Shown: positions 40,137 to 49,719, numbered from the stretch's first letter. The stretch is 64,000 nt of DNA from G047528285 sp047528285 (GCA_047528285.1 CP180022.1:1302001-1366000); one strand, 5' to 3'. A program made the numbers and translations. Notes: generated by a model not told the origin, from the letters alone.

Positions 40137-41051
40137 TCATAACGAAAAACAAGGTGCTTTGAAAGTTAGTGGCAGTTCGGTTTCGTCCTCAAACGTTACC
40201 AGTTCCCATGCTTCTTGACGCATTAAAACTGTTTGCAATAGTTTGTTGTTCATGGCATGGCCAGATTTAAAGGCAGTAAACGCGCCAATGATATTGTAGC
40301 CGCACATAAAGAGATCACCGATGGCGTCTAGTATTTTGTGACGGACAAATTCATCTTTAAAGCGTAGCCCATCTTCATTCAGGACACGGTAATCGTCGGC
40401 AACGATGGCGCATTCGAAACTGCCTCCAAGCGCTAAGCCGTGCGATTGCAAGTACTCGATATCGCGCATAAAACCGAAGGTGCGTGCGCGGCTTATCTGG
40501 CGAACAAATGACTCAGTGGAGAAGTTTAGGAAATAACGTTGAGAACTGGCATGAATCGCGGGATGTTTGAAATCGATGGTAAAATCGAGTGTAAAGCCAT
40601 TATATGGTGCCAGTGTAGCCCATTTGTCTCCGTCTTGGACGTGGATAACTTGTTTTAAACGTAAAAATTTTTTAGTGCTATTTAGCTCTTCAATACCAGC
40701 TTCTTGTAACAAATAAACGAAAGGATTAGCACTGCCATCCATGATCGGAATTTCAGGCGCATTAACTTCAACGATTATATTATCAATTCCTAACCCTGCT
40801 AGTGCCGCGTTTAAGTGCTCAACAGTGGAAATTCGTACGTTATGCTCGTTTACCAGGCATGTGCAAAGCATGGTGTTTCGTACCGACATGGCAGCTGCAG
40901 AAAAATCCACTGGCGGATTCAAGTCGGTTCGACGATAGATAACCCCGCTATTTGCAGGCGCAGGGCGTAGTGTCAATGTCACCTTTTCCCCAGTATGTAA
41001 GCCAATACCGGTAGCTTGCACGATACGTTGCAATGTCCTCTGTTTGATCAT
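40137..41051 (-). CDS. lpxC: UDP-3-O-acyl-N-acetylglucosamine deacetylase
   Basis: Zinc hydrolase catalysing the committed step of lipid A synthesis. 304 residues (E. coli 305). Zinc ligands: H79 in T-V-E-H-L, the H and D of V-R-H-K-I-L-D-A-I-G-D near 238-242; the catalytic histidine follows in K-S-G-H-A-M-N-N near 265. It sits downstream of ftsZ at the end of the dcw cluster. Retention argues that this cell still makes lipid A. The regulatory C-terminus (F-K-A-P-C-F-S-L) is longer in unusual residues than the E. coli tail. Confidence 0.97.
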   Translation of the reverse strand: MIKQRTLQRIVQATGIGLHTGEKVTLTLRPAPANSGVIYRRTDLNPPVDFSAAAMSVRNTMLCTCLVNEHNVRISTVEHLNAALAGLGIDNIIVEVNAPEIPIMDGSANPFVYLLQEAGIEELNSTKKFLRLKQVIHVQDGDKWATLAPYNGFTLDFTIDFKHPAIHASSQRYFLNFSTESFVRQISRARTFGFMRDIEYLQSHGLALGGSFECAIVADDYRVLNEDGLRFKDEFVRHKILDAIGDLFMCGYNIIGAFTAFKSGHAMNNKLLQTVLMRQEAWELVTFEDETELPLTFKAPCFSL

Positions 41052-41159
41052 TTATTTTTCTCGTAATATTTAATCATGCTATCTACTTTTTTTAGTCTTA
41101 AAGAAGAAAGAATGAAATTATTCTAGCACAATGAGCGGAGTTTTTCAAAAGCACACGAT

Positions 41160-42320
41160 TTAATCCGGTTGTTTACGTAGAAAAGCTGGAATATCTAAGT
41201 AATCTTGTTCTTTACTTTCTTGTATGTTTTGGTCATTGACTATCTTAGTTGTGGATTTTTGCTCTTGAGCGATCGAAGATATGCTTACAGCATGATTGCG
41301 ATAAGGGTTATCTATGACTGTTTGGGTTGTCTGTTGGTTAGGTACTAGTGTAATTTCAGATCGTTTTTCCATCCCGATCCCGGTTGCCACGACAGTAACA
41401 CGCAGTTCGTTGTTCATATCCGGATCTAGTGAAGTACCAATGACAACCGTAGCATTATCGGAGGCAAATGCGCGAATAGTGTTTCCGACGGTTTCAAATT
41501 CATCTAGGCGAAGATCGAAACCGGCAGTAATATTGATCAGAACCCCACGCGCGCCGGACAGCTTAATATCTTCCAGAAGCGGGCTAGAAATTGCCATTTC
41601 TGCGGCTTCTTCTGCACGATCCTCGCTACTGGCGATTCCGGTGCCCATCATTGCATACCCCATTTCCGACATCACGGTACGCACGTCGGCGAAGTCGACA
41701 TTCATCAGTCCAGGACGGGTAATAAGCTCAGCAATGCCTTGTACTGCGCCTTTTAGTACATCGTTAGCGGAACCGAATGCATCTAGCAGTGAAATACCGC
41801 GGCCAAGAACTTTTAGTAACTTATCATTAGGAATGATAATTAATGAGTCGACATGTTTGGAGAGTTCAGCTATGCCCTGCTCGGCAAATGCCATGCGTTT
41901 TTTGCCTTCAAAGTTAAATGGTTTTGTAACCACAGCAACGGTTAAGATACCCAGATTTTTAGCGAGTTTTGCAACAACTGGTGCGGCGCCTGTTCCAGTG
42001 CCGCCCCCCATGCCGGCAGCGATAAATACCATGTCTGCGCCTTCAAGAGCAGCTAGTAGTGCTTCGTGGTCCTCTTCTGCTGAGTTGCGACCCACTTCTG
42101 GATTAGCGCCCGCCCCCAGCCCTTTAGTAATACCGTTACCTATCTGAATTGTTTGGCTTACCGCGGTTTTACGCAATGCTTGTGCATCAGTGTTTACCGA
42201 AAAGAAGTCTACACCTTCGATGTGCTCGCGCACCATATGCTCAACGGCGTTTCCGCCGCCACCGCCGACGCCAATAACTTTAATCACCGCGTCGTTGGTT
42301 AATTCCATAGGTTCAAACAT
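41160..42320 (-). CDS. ftsZ: Cell division GTPase FtsZ
   Basis: Tubulin-like GTPase that forms the division ring. 386 residues from the second of two adjacent ATGs (E. coli 383). Tubulin signature G-G-G-T-G-T-G at residues 105-111, T7 loop N-V-D-F-A-D-V-R, and the C-terminal peptide Y-L-D-I-P-A-F-L-R-K-Q that binds FtsA and ZipA are intact; the linker before it differs from E. coli. The ATG at 42320 is preferred for its GGAGAG spacing and the conserved start M-F-E-P-M-E-L; 42323 would add one Met. It follows ftsA by about 70 bases. Confidence 0.98.
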   Translation of the reverse strand: MFEPMELTNDAVIKVIGVGGGGGNAVEHMVREHIEGVDFFSVNTDAQALRKTAVSQTIQIGNGITKGLGAGANPEVGRNSAEEDHEALLAALEGADMVFIAAGMGGGTGTGAAPVVAKLAKNLGILTVAVVTKPFNFEGKKRMAFAEQGIAELSKHVDSLIIIPNDKLLKVLGRGISLLDAFGSANDVLKGAVQGIAELITRPGLMNVDFADVRTVMSEMGYAMMGTGIASSEDRAEEAAEMAISSPLLEDIKLSGARGVLINITAGFDLRLDEFETVGNTIRAFASDNATVVIGTSLDPDMNNELRVTVVATGIGMEKRSEITLVPNQQTTQTVIDNPYRNHAVSISSIAQEQKSTTKIVNDQNIQESKEQDYLDIPAFLRKQPD

Positions 42321-42393
42321 CATTTCTCTCCGTTTTATGCCTGTGGCTTCGGAATCAGCTGTCTGGTACGACCGGTTTCCGCCTTGAGAATTG

Positions 42394-43650
42394 TTAAAAT
42401 TCTTTTCGCAGCCAGTCGCCGAAACGTTTAAAGTATAGTTTGACTGAGGTTCGTCTTTCTACATCAATTTCATCGCTTAAATGCGATTCTTTACCGTAAT
42501 GTAGTAGGCCAATGGCGGTAGAATAATAGGGCGCCTGTGCATAATCTGTTAGGCCAGTAATATTTAGTGGATATCCGACGCGTACCTGAGTATGGAATAC
42601 GCGCTGTGCGCAGGCCGTCAGTCCGTCGATTTGCGCCGCGCCGCCAGTTAGTACGATGCCAGCGGCTAAATGGTGCTTCACTCCTTGCGTTCGCAGCTGT
42701 TCTTGCAGATGCAAAATTTCATTATTTATCAAATTCAGCAACTCGGTATAACGCGGTTCAATCACTTCGGCCAATGTCTGTCGCTGCAGACTGCGTGGGG
42801 GTCGTCCACCAACACTCGGTACGGCTACGTTTTCTTCCTTGCCGACTAGCGATTCTAGCGCGCAGCCATGGCGAATCTTTATCACTTCAGCATCAGCTGG
42901 AGGTGTTCCGAACGCATAGGCGATATCGCTAGTAACCACATTACCAGCATAAGGAATTACCTTGGTATGGCGCAGCGCGCCGGCGGTATAAATTGCCATA
43001 TCCATTGTGCCGCCACCGATATCTAGCATACATACACCTAGCTCGCGTTCATCTTCGGTCAGTACCGAATAGCTTGATGCTAGACCAGCAAAAATCAATT
43101 GATCAACTTTAAGCCCACAACGTTCAACTGCTTTTACAATATTTTTCGCCATATCATTATGGCATGTAATCAAGTGGACTTTAGCCTGCATTCGAACACC
43201 GGATAAGCCAACTGGATTTTTAATGCCTTCCTGATAGTCAATCGCAAAATTCTGCGGAATAACGTGTAAAATCCGGTGCTCGTCGCGTACCCGCACAGAT
43301 TTGGCGGTATGGACAACATTCTCCACGTCTTCCTGAGTGACTTCTTCTTCGGAAATAGGCACTATACCGATTTCATTTTGGCAACTAATATGTTTACCGG
43401 ACAAGGCAAGATACACCGATGAGATTTGACAATCCGCCATTAGCTCAGCCTGATCGATGGCATGCTGTACGCATTTCACAACTGATTCCAAATCATTAAC
43501 ACCACCTTTGTCCATACCACGCGACGGGTAACTGCCGACGCCGATGATATTTACTTTACTATCTGGTAGCACCTCACCGACGATCGCAGCCACCTTGGCT
43601 GTGCCAATCTCTAGTCCTACTAGCAGTTTTCTATCGGTCAATTTTATCAT
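42394..43650 (-). CDS. ftsA: Cell division protein FtsA
   Basis: Actin-like ATPase that tethers FtsZ to the membrane and recruits later division proteins. 418 residues (E. coli 420). Phosphate-binding L-V-G-L-E-I-G-T-A-K-V near the N-terminus, M-L-D-I-G-G-G-T-M-D-M-A, V-L-T-G-G-A-A-Q and the C-terminal amphipathic helix (K-R-F-G-D-W-L-R-K-E-F) are present. It follows the ftsQ fossil with almost no gap. Confidence 0.97.
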   Translation of the reverse strand: MIKLTDRKLLVGLEIGTAKVAAIVGEVLPDSKVNIIGVGSYPSRGMDKGGVNDLESVVKCVQHAIDQAELMADCQISSVYLALSGKHISCQNEIGIVPISEEEVTQEDVENVVHTAKSVRVRDEHRILHVIPQNFAIDYQEGIKNPVGLSGVRMQAKVHLITCHNDMAKNIVKAVERCGLKVDQLIFAGLASSYSVLTEDERELGVCMLDIGGGTMDMAIYTAGALRHTKVIPYAGNVVTSDIAYAFGTPPADAEVIKIRHGCALESLVGKEENVAVPSVGGRPPRSLQRQTLAEVIEPRYTELLNLINNEILHLQEQLRTQGVKHHLAAGIVLTGGAAQIDGLTACAQRVFHTQVRVGYPLNITGLTDYAQAPYYSTAIGLLHYGKESHLSDEIDVERRTSVKLYFKRFGDWLRKEF

Positions 43651-43652
43651 TG

Positions 43653-44520
43653 TCGTTCTGCCTGTACCTGAATTTATTGCTGCTTATTATTTCTCGGTTT
43701 AATATATATTTTGGAGTCCAACTGACTCCTAGTCCAAAGTTATAACGCAGGTTAATGTAGCTCATGTGCTAATGATTATTCTAAGCCTTCTGAAAAAGAA
43801 CTAGATAAATTGCAATAAAACGCATTGCAGGCGTTTTGTTCTTTCATTCTGAGCAAGTTTCATAAGTACGGTATATCATTTTGTAAAATTCACTATTATG
43901 AAGGTGAATGCTCATGCAGACTGTCTTGATCTAAGATCTGGAGGCTGTCAATCACCATGATTTATGGTATGGTAGATGGTTAGAACATTTTGCGCTTCCA
44001 ACTTTTTTGAACTCATAAAATATTAGTAAGGTCTGATTTTACTGGTACATTGTTGCAGGTGCACTGAAAATTTTATCCTTTTCATCTTATAGCAGGTATA
44101 AATTATTCTATCGCGTTATCGGTATTTTTTATATCTAACAAAAATGGGTTTTTAATTTATCTGGCCACTGTTTAGGTAAATTGAACAATTTAAATCTCTA
44201 TGGCAAGGTCTTTAATTTTTTTCTGAATAATATTCAAGTCTCGCCCCATAAAGGTACCTGACACTTCCAGAGTCAGAATAAGCTTGTAAATATTGTCATC
44301 GGTGGTTTTTTGTGAGAAATGACACGCTCCGATCAAAATTAACTTTGACAGTGATAAACGATGGGGATTTTTCATCCAGATCATTATTTTCCAACCACTA
44401 CAACGGGGAGCGCCGAGCAGAATTAGTAAAAACAGACCTGTATGTTTTGTCGCCATTACTGTCTTTCAACAGTGATTTTTCTTTTTTATAGTTTCGTATG
44501 ATTAATGCTGCCTTAGAGAT
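43653..44520 (-). pseudogene. ftsQ: Full-length decayed ftsQ
   Basis: FtsQ links early and late divisome proteins. The whole murC-ftsA gap on the minus strand reads as a degraded ftsQ. The start codon is ATC (44520), followed by S-K-A-A-L-I-I-R-N for S-Q-A-A-L-N-T-R-N. A frameshift near 44450 leads into S-G-W-K-I-M-I-W-M and L-S-K-L-I-L-I-G. G-T-F-M and N-I-I-Q follow. Another shift near 44185 gives K-Q-W-P-D-K-L-K, then P-I-T-R with a stop where tryptophan should be, R-F-I-A-I-Y-L-V-L-F-Q and S-Y-I-N-L-R-Y. An 88-codon frame at 44190-44456 remains open. The length (868 bases) fits the E. coli gene (276 residues). Confidence 0.9.
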
Positions 44521-44530
44521 ACCAAGGCAG

Positions 44531-44555
44531 ACTCACCAAAACGATTTTCGGTGAG
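44531..44555. repeat. Hairpin at the ddlB deletion point
   Basis: ACTCACC plus AAAA pairs with TTTT plus GGTGAGT with one bulged base and a short loop. It lies in the 58 bases between the murC stop and the ftsQ relic, where ddlB stands in E. coli. No T tract follows on either strand. Confidence 0.5.
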
Positions 44556-44578
44556 TGCAGGTGGCAGTTGAAAAGGGG

Positions 44579-46066
44579 TTATAAGTCTTTTAACCATGAA
44601 GTTGTCTCCTTGTAAGGCTGTAGACGCAGTTTATTATTGGCTAGTTTACGGGAAATTTTTCCGATTGTACCAGCACCTTGCATCAACACTAAATCGTTAT
44701 CTACTAATGCTTGCGCTAACATCTCCGGCAGCATCTGTATATCCACTATCAAAATGGGATCTATTTTCCCGCGAGCGCGTATTGTTCGGCACAAAGAACG
44801 GCTATCAACACCTGGAATTGCTTCTTCCCCGGCGGGATACACTTCTAGCAGGAGTAGGACATCTACATCGGAGAGTACGTTAGCAAAAGCGTCGTGTAAA
44901 GTTTGCGTACGCGTATAGCGGTGTGGCTGAAATACCATTACTATTCGCTTGTCAGGCCATCCGGCGCGTACTGTTTTGATTGTGGCTTTAACTTCGGTCG
45001 GGTGGTGTCCGTAATCGTCAATTAACATAACTTCGCCAATTTTACCGTTAACGTTGATTAAATTAAAGCGTCCTAAATCATCAAAGCGGCGGCTAATCCC
45101 CTGAAATTGCCGCATCGCTTGCAATATGCAATTATCGCAAATTTCTTCTTCAGTTGCCACCGCAATTGCCCCCACCGCATTGAGTGCGTTATGCCTACCT
45201 GGTGCGTTGAGTTCTACTTGCAACTCTGGTTTTCTTTGTCGAATGAGGGTAAATCTGCTGTATGCGCCCTCTTGCCGGTAATCTGTAATGCGTAAATCGG
45301 CATCCTTGCTAAATCCATAGGCAGTAATCTGGCGTTTAATGCGCGGCAGTAGTTCACGTATTACAGGATCATCGATACACATTATTGCACGGCCATAGAA
45401 AGGCAAATTGTGTAGAAAGTTAATAAATGTTTGCTTTAATTTTTCAAAGTCACCTTGGTAGGTAACCATATGATCAGCTTCGATATTGGTGATAATAGCT
45501 ACCATTGGCTGCAAATATAGGAAGGAAGCATCGCTTTCATCGGCCTCAGCAATCAGATATCGGCTGCATCCAAGGCGGGCGTGTGCGTCGACGGCTTTTA
45601 TTAGCCCGCCGTTGATAAAGGTTGGATCGAGTCCGGCCTGAGCGTAGATACTAGCTACCATTGCGGTCGTAGTGGTTTTCCCGTGGGTCCCGGCGATAGC
45701 GATACCATGACGAAAACGCATTAACTCAGCCAGCATTTCCGCGCGCTGAATTACCGGAATTCGTGCTTCTTTTGCGGCTCTAATTTCTGGGTTATCGGGG
45801 GCTATAGCGCTGGATACCACTACTACACTGGCGTTTCTGATGTTTATTGAGCGGTGGTTGAAATAAATCTGTGCACCTAGTTTTGTTAGGTGCTGTGTAA
45901 CTGCGTTCAGCGCTAGATCAGACCCACTAATTTGATAGCCCTCATTTGCCAGTACTTCGGCGATGCCACCCATGCCAGCGCCGCCGATGCCAACAAAATG
46001 AATTTTCCTGACGCGGTGCATTGCAGGGATAAAAGTTCGTAGTTTAGCTAGTTTTTGTGTATTCAC
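44579..46066 (-). CDS. murC: UDP-N-acetylmuramate-L-alanine ligase
   Basis: Adds the first amino acid (L-Ala) of the peptidoglycan stem peptide; cytosolic Mur ligase. 495 residues (E. coli 491). N-terminal nucleotide-binding G-I-G-G-A-G-M-G-G-I-A, ATP-binding A-G-T-H-G-K-T-T-T-T near residue 125, and D-D-Y-G-H-H-P-T-E in the C-terminal domain are intact. It follows murG at a short gap and is the last intact gene before the ftsQ relic; ddlB, normally next, is gone. Confidence 0.97.
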   Translation of the reverse strand: MNTQKLAKLRTFIPAMHRVRKIHFVGIGGAGMGGIAEVLANEGYQISGSDLALNAVTQHLTKLGAQIYFNHRSINIRNASVVVVSSAIAPDNPEIRAAKEARIPVIQRAEMLAELMRFRHGIAIAGTHGKTTTTAMVASIYAQAGLDPTFINGGLIKAVDAHARLGCSRYLIAEADESDASFLYLQPMVAIITNIEADHMVTYQGDFEKLKQTFINFLHNLPFYGRAIMCIDDPVIRELLPRIKRQITAYGFSKDADLRITDYRQEGAYSRFTLIRQRKPELQVELNAPGRHNALNAVGAIAVATEEEICDNCILQAMRQFQGISRRFDDLGRFNLINVNGKIGEVMLIDDYGHHPTEVKATIKTVRAGWPDKRIVMVFQPHRYTRTQTLHDAFANVLSDVDVLLLLEVYPAGEEAIPGVDSRSLCRTIRARGKIDPILIVDIQMLPEMLAQALVDNDLVLMQGAGTIGKISRKLANNKLRLQPYKETTSWLKDL

Positions 46067-46088
46067 AGTTTATTATTATCCGCTTAAG

Positions 46089-47195
46089 TCAAAAAACGCT
46101 CAGGATACCTCGTTTAGATCGTCTGTTCTTGTCGGAGACCACTGCTGCTGACACTTCCCGTGCTACTCGTTTTGTCGCATCTGGAATTGCCATCTTTCTG
46201 GCGCGCTGTGCAAGGATCAATAATGTCGAGCGATCCCAGCCGGTTAGTACATCGCAGACTTTATCAGCGCTAAAGGCTGACTGCTCGATTATTTTTGCCG
46301 CACCAGCCTGCTCCAGAATTCTGGCATTCCAATACTGCTGTCTATCTTTGTGTATAAATGGGACAAATAGAGCAGGTAGACCAGCGATAGCGATTTCACT
46401 GACTGTAAGTGCACCGGCGCGGCATACGACCACATCCGCCCAGGCGTAGGCGGCAGCCATCTCATCAATAAACTCTACCACTTTATGCTGCGTCTCACCG
46501 AACGTTTTGTAGATACGATTGACTTCTTGCAGCGCTCCTTTGCCTACCTGATGCCATAGGGTTACGGCGCCTGCCAAACGGGCAGCAACTACAGGCATGG
46601 TTTGGTTTAGTATTCGTGCGCCTTGACTTCCGCCTATTACTAGTACTCGCACCGATCCGGTGCGATGTCGAAGGCGCGTTTCGGGTGAAGGAAGTGCTGA
46701 AATCGTATCAAGTACCGGATTACCTACTACGTCAGCATAGGAGAACGCGGTTGGAAAGGCCTGTAAGACTTTGCAGGCGAATTTCGCCAGAATGCGGTTA
46801 GTCAGACCAGCCTTTCCATTTTGCTCATGCAAGACTAACGGAATACCGCACATCCAAGCCGCCAAGCCACCGGGACCGGAAACATATCCTCCCATACCAA
46901 GCACCACATCCGGCCTCCAATCGCGCATGATTCTCCGAGCTTGACGTAGAGCGCACCAGATACGCAAAGACGCCATTATCTGCGATTTTAGTCTTTTTCC
47001 GCGCAGTCCCTTGATGCGGATAAAGTCGATATCGATGCCATGTTTCGGCACTAAATCAGCCTCCATCCGATCGGCTGTGCCAAGCCAGCGAACCTGCCAG
47101 CCCTGCGCTATTAGATGGTGAGCAACCGATAGCCCGGGGAATACATGTCCACCGGTACCGCCTGCCATCACTATTAGCCGCCTCGTTTTCTTCAT
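46089..47195 (-). CDS. murG: UDP-GlcNAc:lipid I N-acetylglucosaminyltransferase
   Basis: Adds GlcNAc to lipid I, making lipid II on the inner face of the membrane. 368 residues from the ATG at 47195 (E. coli 355); the frame also allows GTG 47201. The ATG is chosen because it overlaps the ftsW stop (TGATG) and M-K-K-T-R-R-L-I-V-M-A-G-G fits homologues. G-G-T-G-G-H-V-F-P-G, H-E-Q-N and C-R-A-G-A-L-T-V-S-E are conserved. About 13 extra C-terminal residues (to S-V-F) suggest the original stop was lost. Confidence 0.96.
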   Translation of the reverse strand: MKKTRRLIVMAGGTGGHVFPGLSVAHHLIAQGWQVRWLGTADRMEADLVPKHGIDIDFIRIKGLRGKRLKSQIMASLRIWCALRQARRIMRDWRPDVVLGMGGYVSGPGGLAAWMCGIPLVLHEQNGKAGLTNRILAKFACKVLQAFPTAFSYADVVGNPVLDTISALPSPETRLRHRTGSVRVLVIGGSQGARILNQTMPVVAARLAGAVTLWHQVGKGALQEVNRIYKTFGETQHKVVEFIDEMAAAYAWADVVVCRAGALTVSEIAIAGLPALFVPFIHKDRQQYWNARILEQAGAAKIIEQSAFSADKVCDVLTGWDRSTLLILAQRARKMAIPDATKRVAREVSAAVVSDKNRRSKRGILSVF

Positions 47196-48316
47196 CAACA
47201 CACTTTTTTTGGAAACGCCTGAGATTTGGTAAGACGCGTTTCAAAATCTATTCTCAGGAGTAGAACAATCGCCATTGATATAATAAGTAGGCTTGAGCCA
47301 CCGTAGCTAATTAATGGCAAGGTTAATCCTTTTGTTGGCAGTATACCAACGACGGAGCCTACGTTTAGTAGTGTTTGAAAGCTGAACCAAATACCGATTG
47401 AACATGCTAAAAACCCGGAAAAGCGCTGGTTAATTCTCAGCGCTTTTCGACCGATTGACATAGCGCGGAATGCAATTAAAAAAACCATCAGCAACGTCAA
47501 TACTACACCGAAATATCCTAACTCTTCACCTAAAATGGAGAAAATAAAATCTGTATGGGCTTCTGGTAAATACTCCAATTTTTGAATCGAGTTTCCCAAT
47601 CCTTGTCCCCAAAATTTTCCGCGGCCAAATGCCATCAGCGATTGAGTGAGTTGATAGCCGTTGCCAAATGGATCGTTCCACGGATTTAAGAACGAAGTAA
47701 TGCGCCGCATACGGTACGGCTCGGCAATAATAAATAACATAATTGTAAAAATGCCAGCACCGATAATCGATAAAAATTGCCAAAGCTTGGCTCCAGCCAG
47801 AAACAATATCGCCAGGATAGTAACAAACAGTACAACGACGGTTCCTAGGTCTGGCTGCAAAAGTAAGAGTACTGCAAGTAGTACCATTACGCTCATTGGT
47901 TTGAAAAACCCCCAGAAGTTAGTGCGCACTTCTGCTACCTTGCGTACTAGATAACTGGCTAGATAGCAAAATAATGCTAGCTTAGACAACTCTGCCGGTT
48001 GAATATTCAATGGGCCTAGCGCTATCCAGCGAGAGGCGCCGTTAAGCGAACTTCCGATCACCATCACTATTAGTAGCATTACCATGGCGATAATTAACAG
48101 TGTTGAGCTGTAACGCTGCCAGACTGCCATCGGAATTTGAAGTATTCTTATTGATAGCAGAGACGTTAGAGCGAAGTAAAAAGCATAATGCTTGGAAAAA
48201 TAAAATGGATCATCCGATAAGCGCGATCCAATTGGCATCGAGGCAGAGGTTACCATCACAAAACCGATAGCGGTTAATCCCAGAGTTAGCCAGAGCAATG
48301 TGCGATCATATAACAT
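47195..48316 (-). CDS. ftsW: Septal peptidoglycan polymerase FtsW, N-terminal tail split off
   Basis: SEDS-family polymerase acting with FtsI at the septum. 373 residues from ATG 48316 against 414 in E. coli. All ten helices and the conserved Q-P-A-E-L-S-K, G-Y-Q-L-T-Q-S-L-M-A-F-G-R-G and P-T-K-G-L-T-L-P-L-I-S-Y-G-G-S-S stretches are intact. What is missing is the cytoplasmic N-terminal tail. It is still readable in another frame directly upstream (48306-48401), so a one-base change has separated tail and body. The body begins at the methionine matching E. coli M-Y-D-R-T-L-L-W. Confidence 0.92.
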   Translation of the reverse strand: MLYDRTLLWLTLGLTAIGFVMVTSASMPIGSRLSDDPFYFSKHYAFYFALTSLLSIRILQIPMAVWQRYSSTLLIIAMVMLLIVMVIGSSLNGASRWIALGPLNIQPAELSKLALFCYLASYLVRKVAEVRTNFWGFFKPMSVMVLLAVLLLLQPDLGTVVVLFVTILAILFLAGAKLWQFLSIIGAGIFTIMLFIIAEPYRMRRITSFLNPWNDPFGNGYQLTQSLMAFGRGKFWGQGLGNSIQKLEYLPEAHTDFIFSILGEELGYFGVVLTLLMVFLIAFRAMSIGRKALRINQRFSGFLACSIGIWFSFQTLLNVGSVVGILPTKGLTLPLISYGGSSLLIISMAIVLLLRIDFETRLTKSQAFPKKVC

Positions 48317-48401
48317 ATCGATCGGTGTCTTCTGAAAGATGTCTCGTTTTCATTACCCTCCCCTTCAGGCAAGGGGTTACTCCAAAAATAGAAATACTCA
48401 T
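48306..48401 (-). CDS. Short frame encoding the detached FtsW N-terminal tail
   Basis: A 31-codon frame starts at an ATG that overlaps the murD stop (TAATG) and ends at a TGA ten bases inside the ftsW body. Its translation contains C-L-K-G-R-V-M for A-L-K-G-W-V-M and E-D-T-D for K-D-T-D of the E. coli FtsW tail. It may be translated and allow re-initiation at the ftsW ATG, or it may be only a relic. Confidence 0.6.
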   Translation of the reverse strand: MSISIFGVTPCLKGRVMKTRHLSEDTDRYVI

Positions 48402-49717
48402 TAGCCTAATTCCTGCGCCAGGCGCTTAAATATTTCCCCGCGCATTTCAAAATTACTAAATTGGTCTATGCTTGCGCAGGCTGGTGAAAGAAGCACTAAG
48501 TCTTTTTCCTTCACCCGGGAACTGATAATGCACATTGCCTGTTCGAGCGTTTCTGTGATCGTCGCAGCATTTGGACGTAGAGACGCCAGTTGTGCTCTAT
48601 CCTTACCAAAACAATACAGCTGTATTCGATCGCCCTGCAGCCAAGGAGTAAGTGGGGTGAAATCGGCAGATTTTCCATCGCCACCTAATAGCAGATGCAG
48701 TGTGCCTTTAACCTCTAGACTTTTAAGTGCCGCTTCTGTGCTGCCTACGTTGGTTGCTTTCGAATCGTTAATCCAGCGCACGCCGTAGCGTTCATGCACT
48801 AGCTGAAAACGATGCGCTAGGCCTTGGAACTTCCGTAGTGCCGGTAGGCTGGCGGTGTGTGGAATGCCAATAGTGTCCACTAGCGCTATTGCCGCTAAGG
48901 CATTGATGTAATTATGTCGACCGCTGATGGTCATTTCCGCACAATCTAGTAGCAGTTTGTTGTGCGCCATCAACCAAGTTTTTCTCGAGCGTTGATTGAG
49001 GGAATAGTCTCCGCATTTGACGCCAAAGCTAATATGGCGATTATCATGACTATCTATAGGAAAAGTGAGAGGATCGTCCGCGTTGAACAGGCATCTAGTA
49101 GCATTGTGGTAAATGGCTAGTTTAGTTTTCCTGTATTCCTGTAGGCCAAGTGGATAGCTGTTCATATGATCTGCGCTGATATTTAAAACAGTCGCTGCTG
49201 TTGCTTTTAGACTATAAGTGGTTTTTAATTGAAAACTTGATAATTCCAGTATATATAATTGGTAAGGCGATTTTAGTAAGGCCAGTGCTGGTTGACCGAT
49301 ATTCCCTCCAATACCCACTGTATAACTGGCTGCGCTTGCCATTTCGCTAACCATACGAGTGACTGTACTTTTGCCGTTTGAACCAGTTATCGCTATCACT
49401 GGCATTGATACTTCTCGTGCGAATAGCTCAATATCCCCAATTATTCTAATTCCGATTGTTGTCATATCGGCAAGTACGGAATGCAACAAGGGGATTCCTG
49501 GGCTCGCGACGACAAGTGTAGCGTCTAATAGCCACTTTTCGTTTAGCGAACCTAGATGTCGTGGTACATCAGCTGGCAGTTTCTCCAGACCGGGAGGAAT
49601 CAAACGAGTATCTATTATGCGTGGTATGACACCGCGGGTACGGAAGAAGTCAACGCAAGAAAGGCCAGTAACCCCTAGCCCGATAATAACTATCTTTTCA
49701 CCACGATAGTTCGTCAT
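48401..49717 (-). CDS. murD: UDP-N-acetylmuramoyl-L-alanine-D-glutamate ligase
   Basis: Adds D-glutamate to UDP-MurNAc-L-Ala. 438 residues from the ATG at 49717, the same as E. coli; the open frame upstream to 49807 runs into mraY and is not used. V-I-I-G-L-G-V-T-G-L-S, ATP-binding T-G-S-N-G-K-S-T, W-I-N-D-S-K-A-T-N and L-G-G-D-G-K-S-A-D-F are intact. It starts two bases after the mraY stop. Confidence 0.97.
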   Translation of the reverse strand: MTNYRGEKIVIIGLGVTGLSCVDFFRTRGVIPRIIDTRLIPPGLEKLPADVPRHLGSLNEKWLLDATLVVASPGIPLLHSVLADMTTIGIRIIGDIELFAREVSMPVIAITGSNGKSTVTRMVSEMASAASYTVGIGGNIGQPALALLKSPYQLYILELSSFQLKTTYSLKATAATVLNISADHMNSYPLGLQEYRKTKLAIYHNATRCLFNADDPLTFPIDSHDNRHISFGVKCGDYSLNQRSRKTWLMAHNKLLLDCAEMTISGRHNYINALAAIALVDTIGIPHTASLPALRKFQGLAHRFQLVHERYGVRWINDSKATNVGSTEAALKSLEVKGTLHLLLGGDGKSADFTPLTPWLQGDRIQLYCFGKDRAQLASLRPNAATITETLEQAMCIISSRVKEKDLVLLSPACASIDQFSNFEMRGEIFKRLAQELG

Positions 49718-49719
49718 GA

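Noticed and set aside
41314..42147. Plus-strand open frame of 277 codons opposite ftsZ
   Set aside because: Shadow of the conserved, GC-richer ftsZ codons; the serine/proline-rich product is typical of antisense frames.
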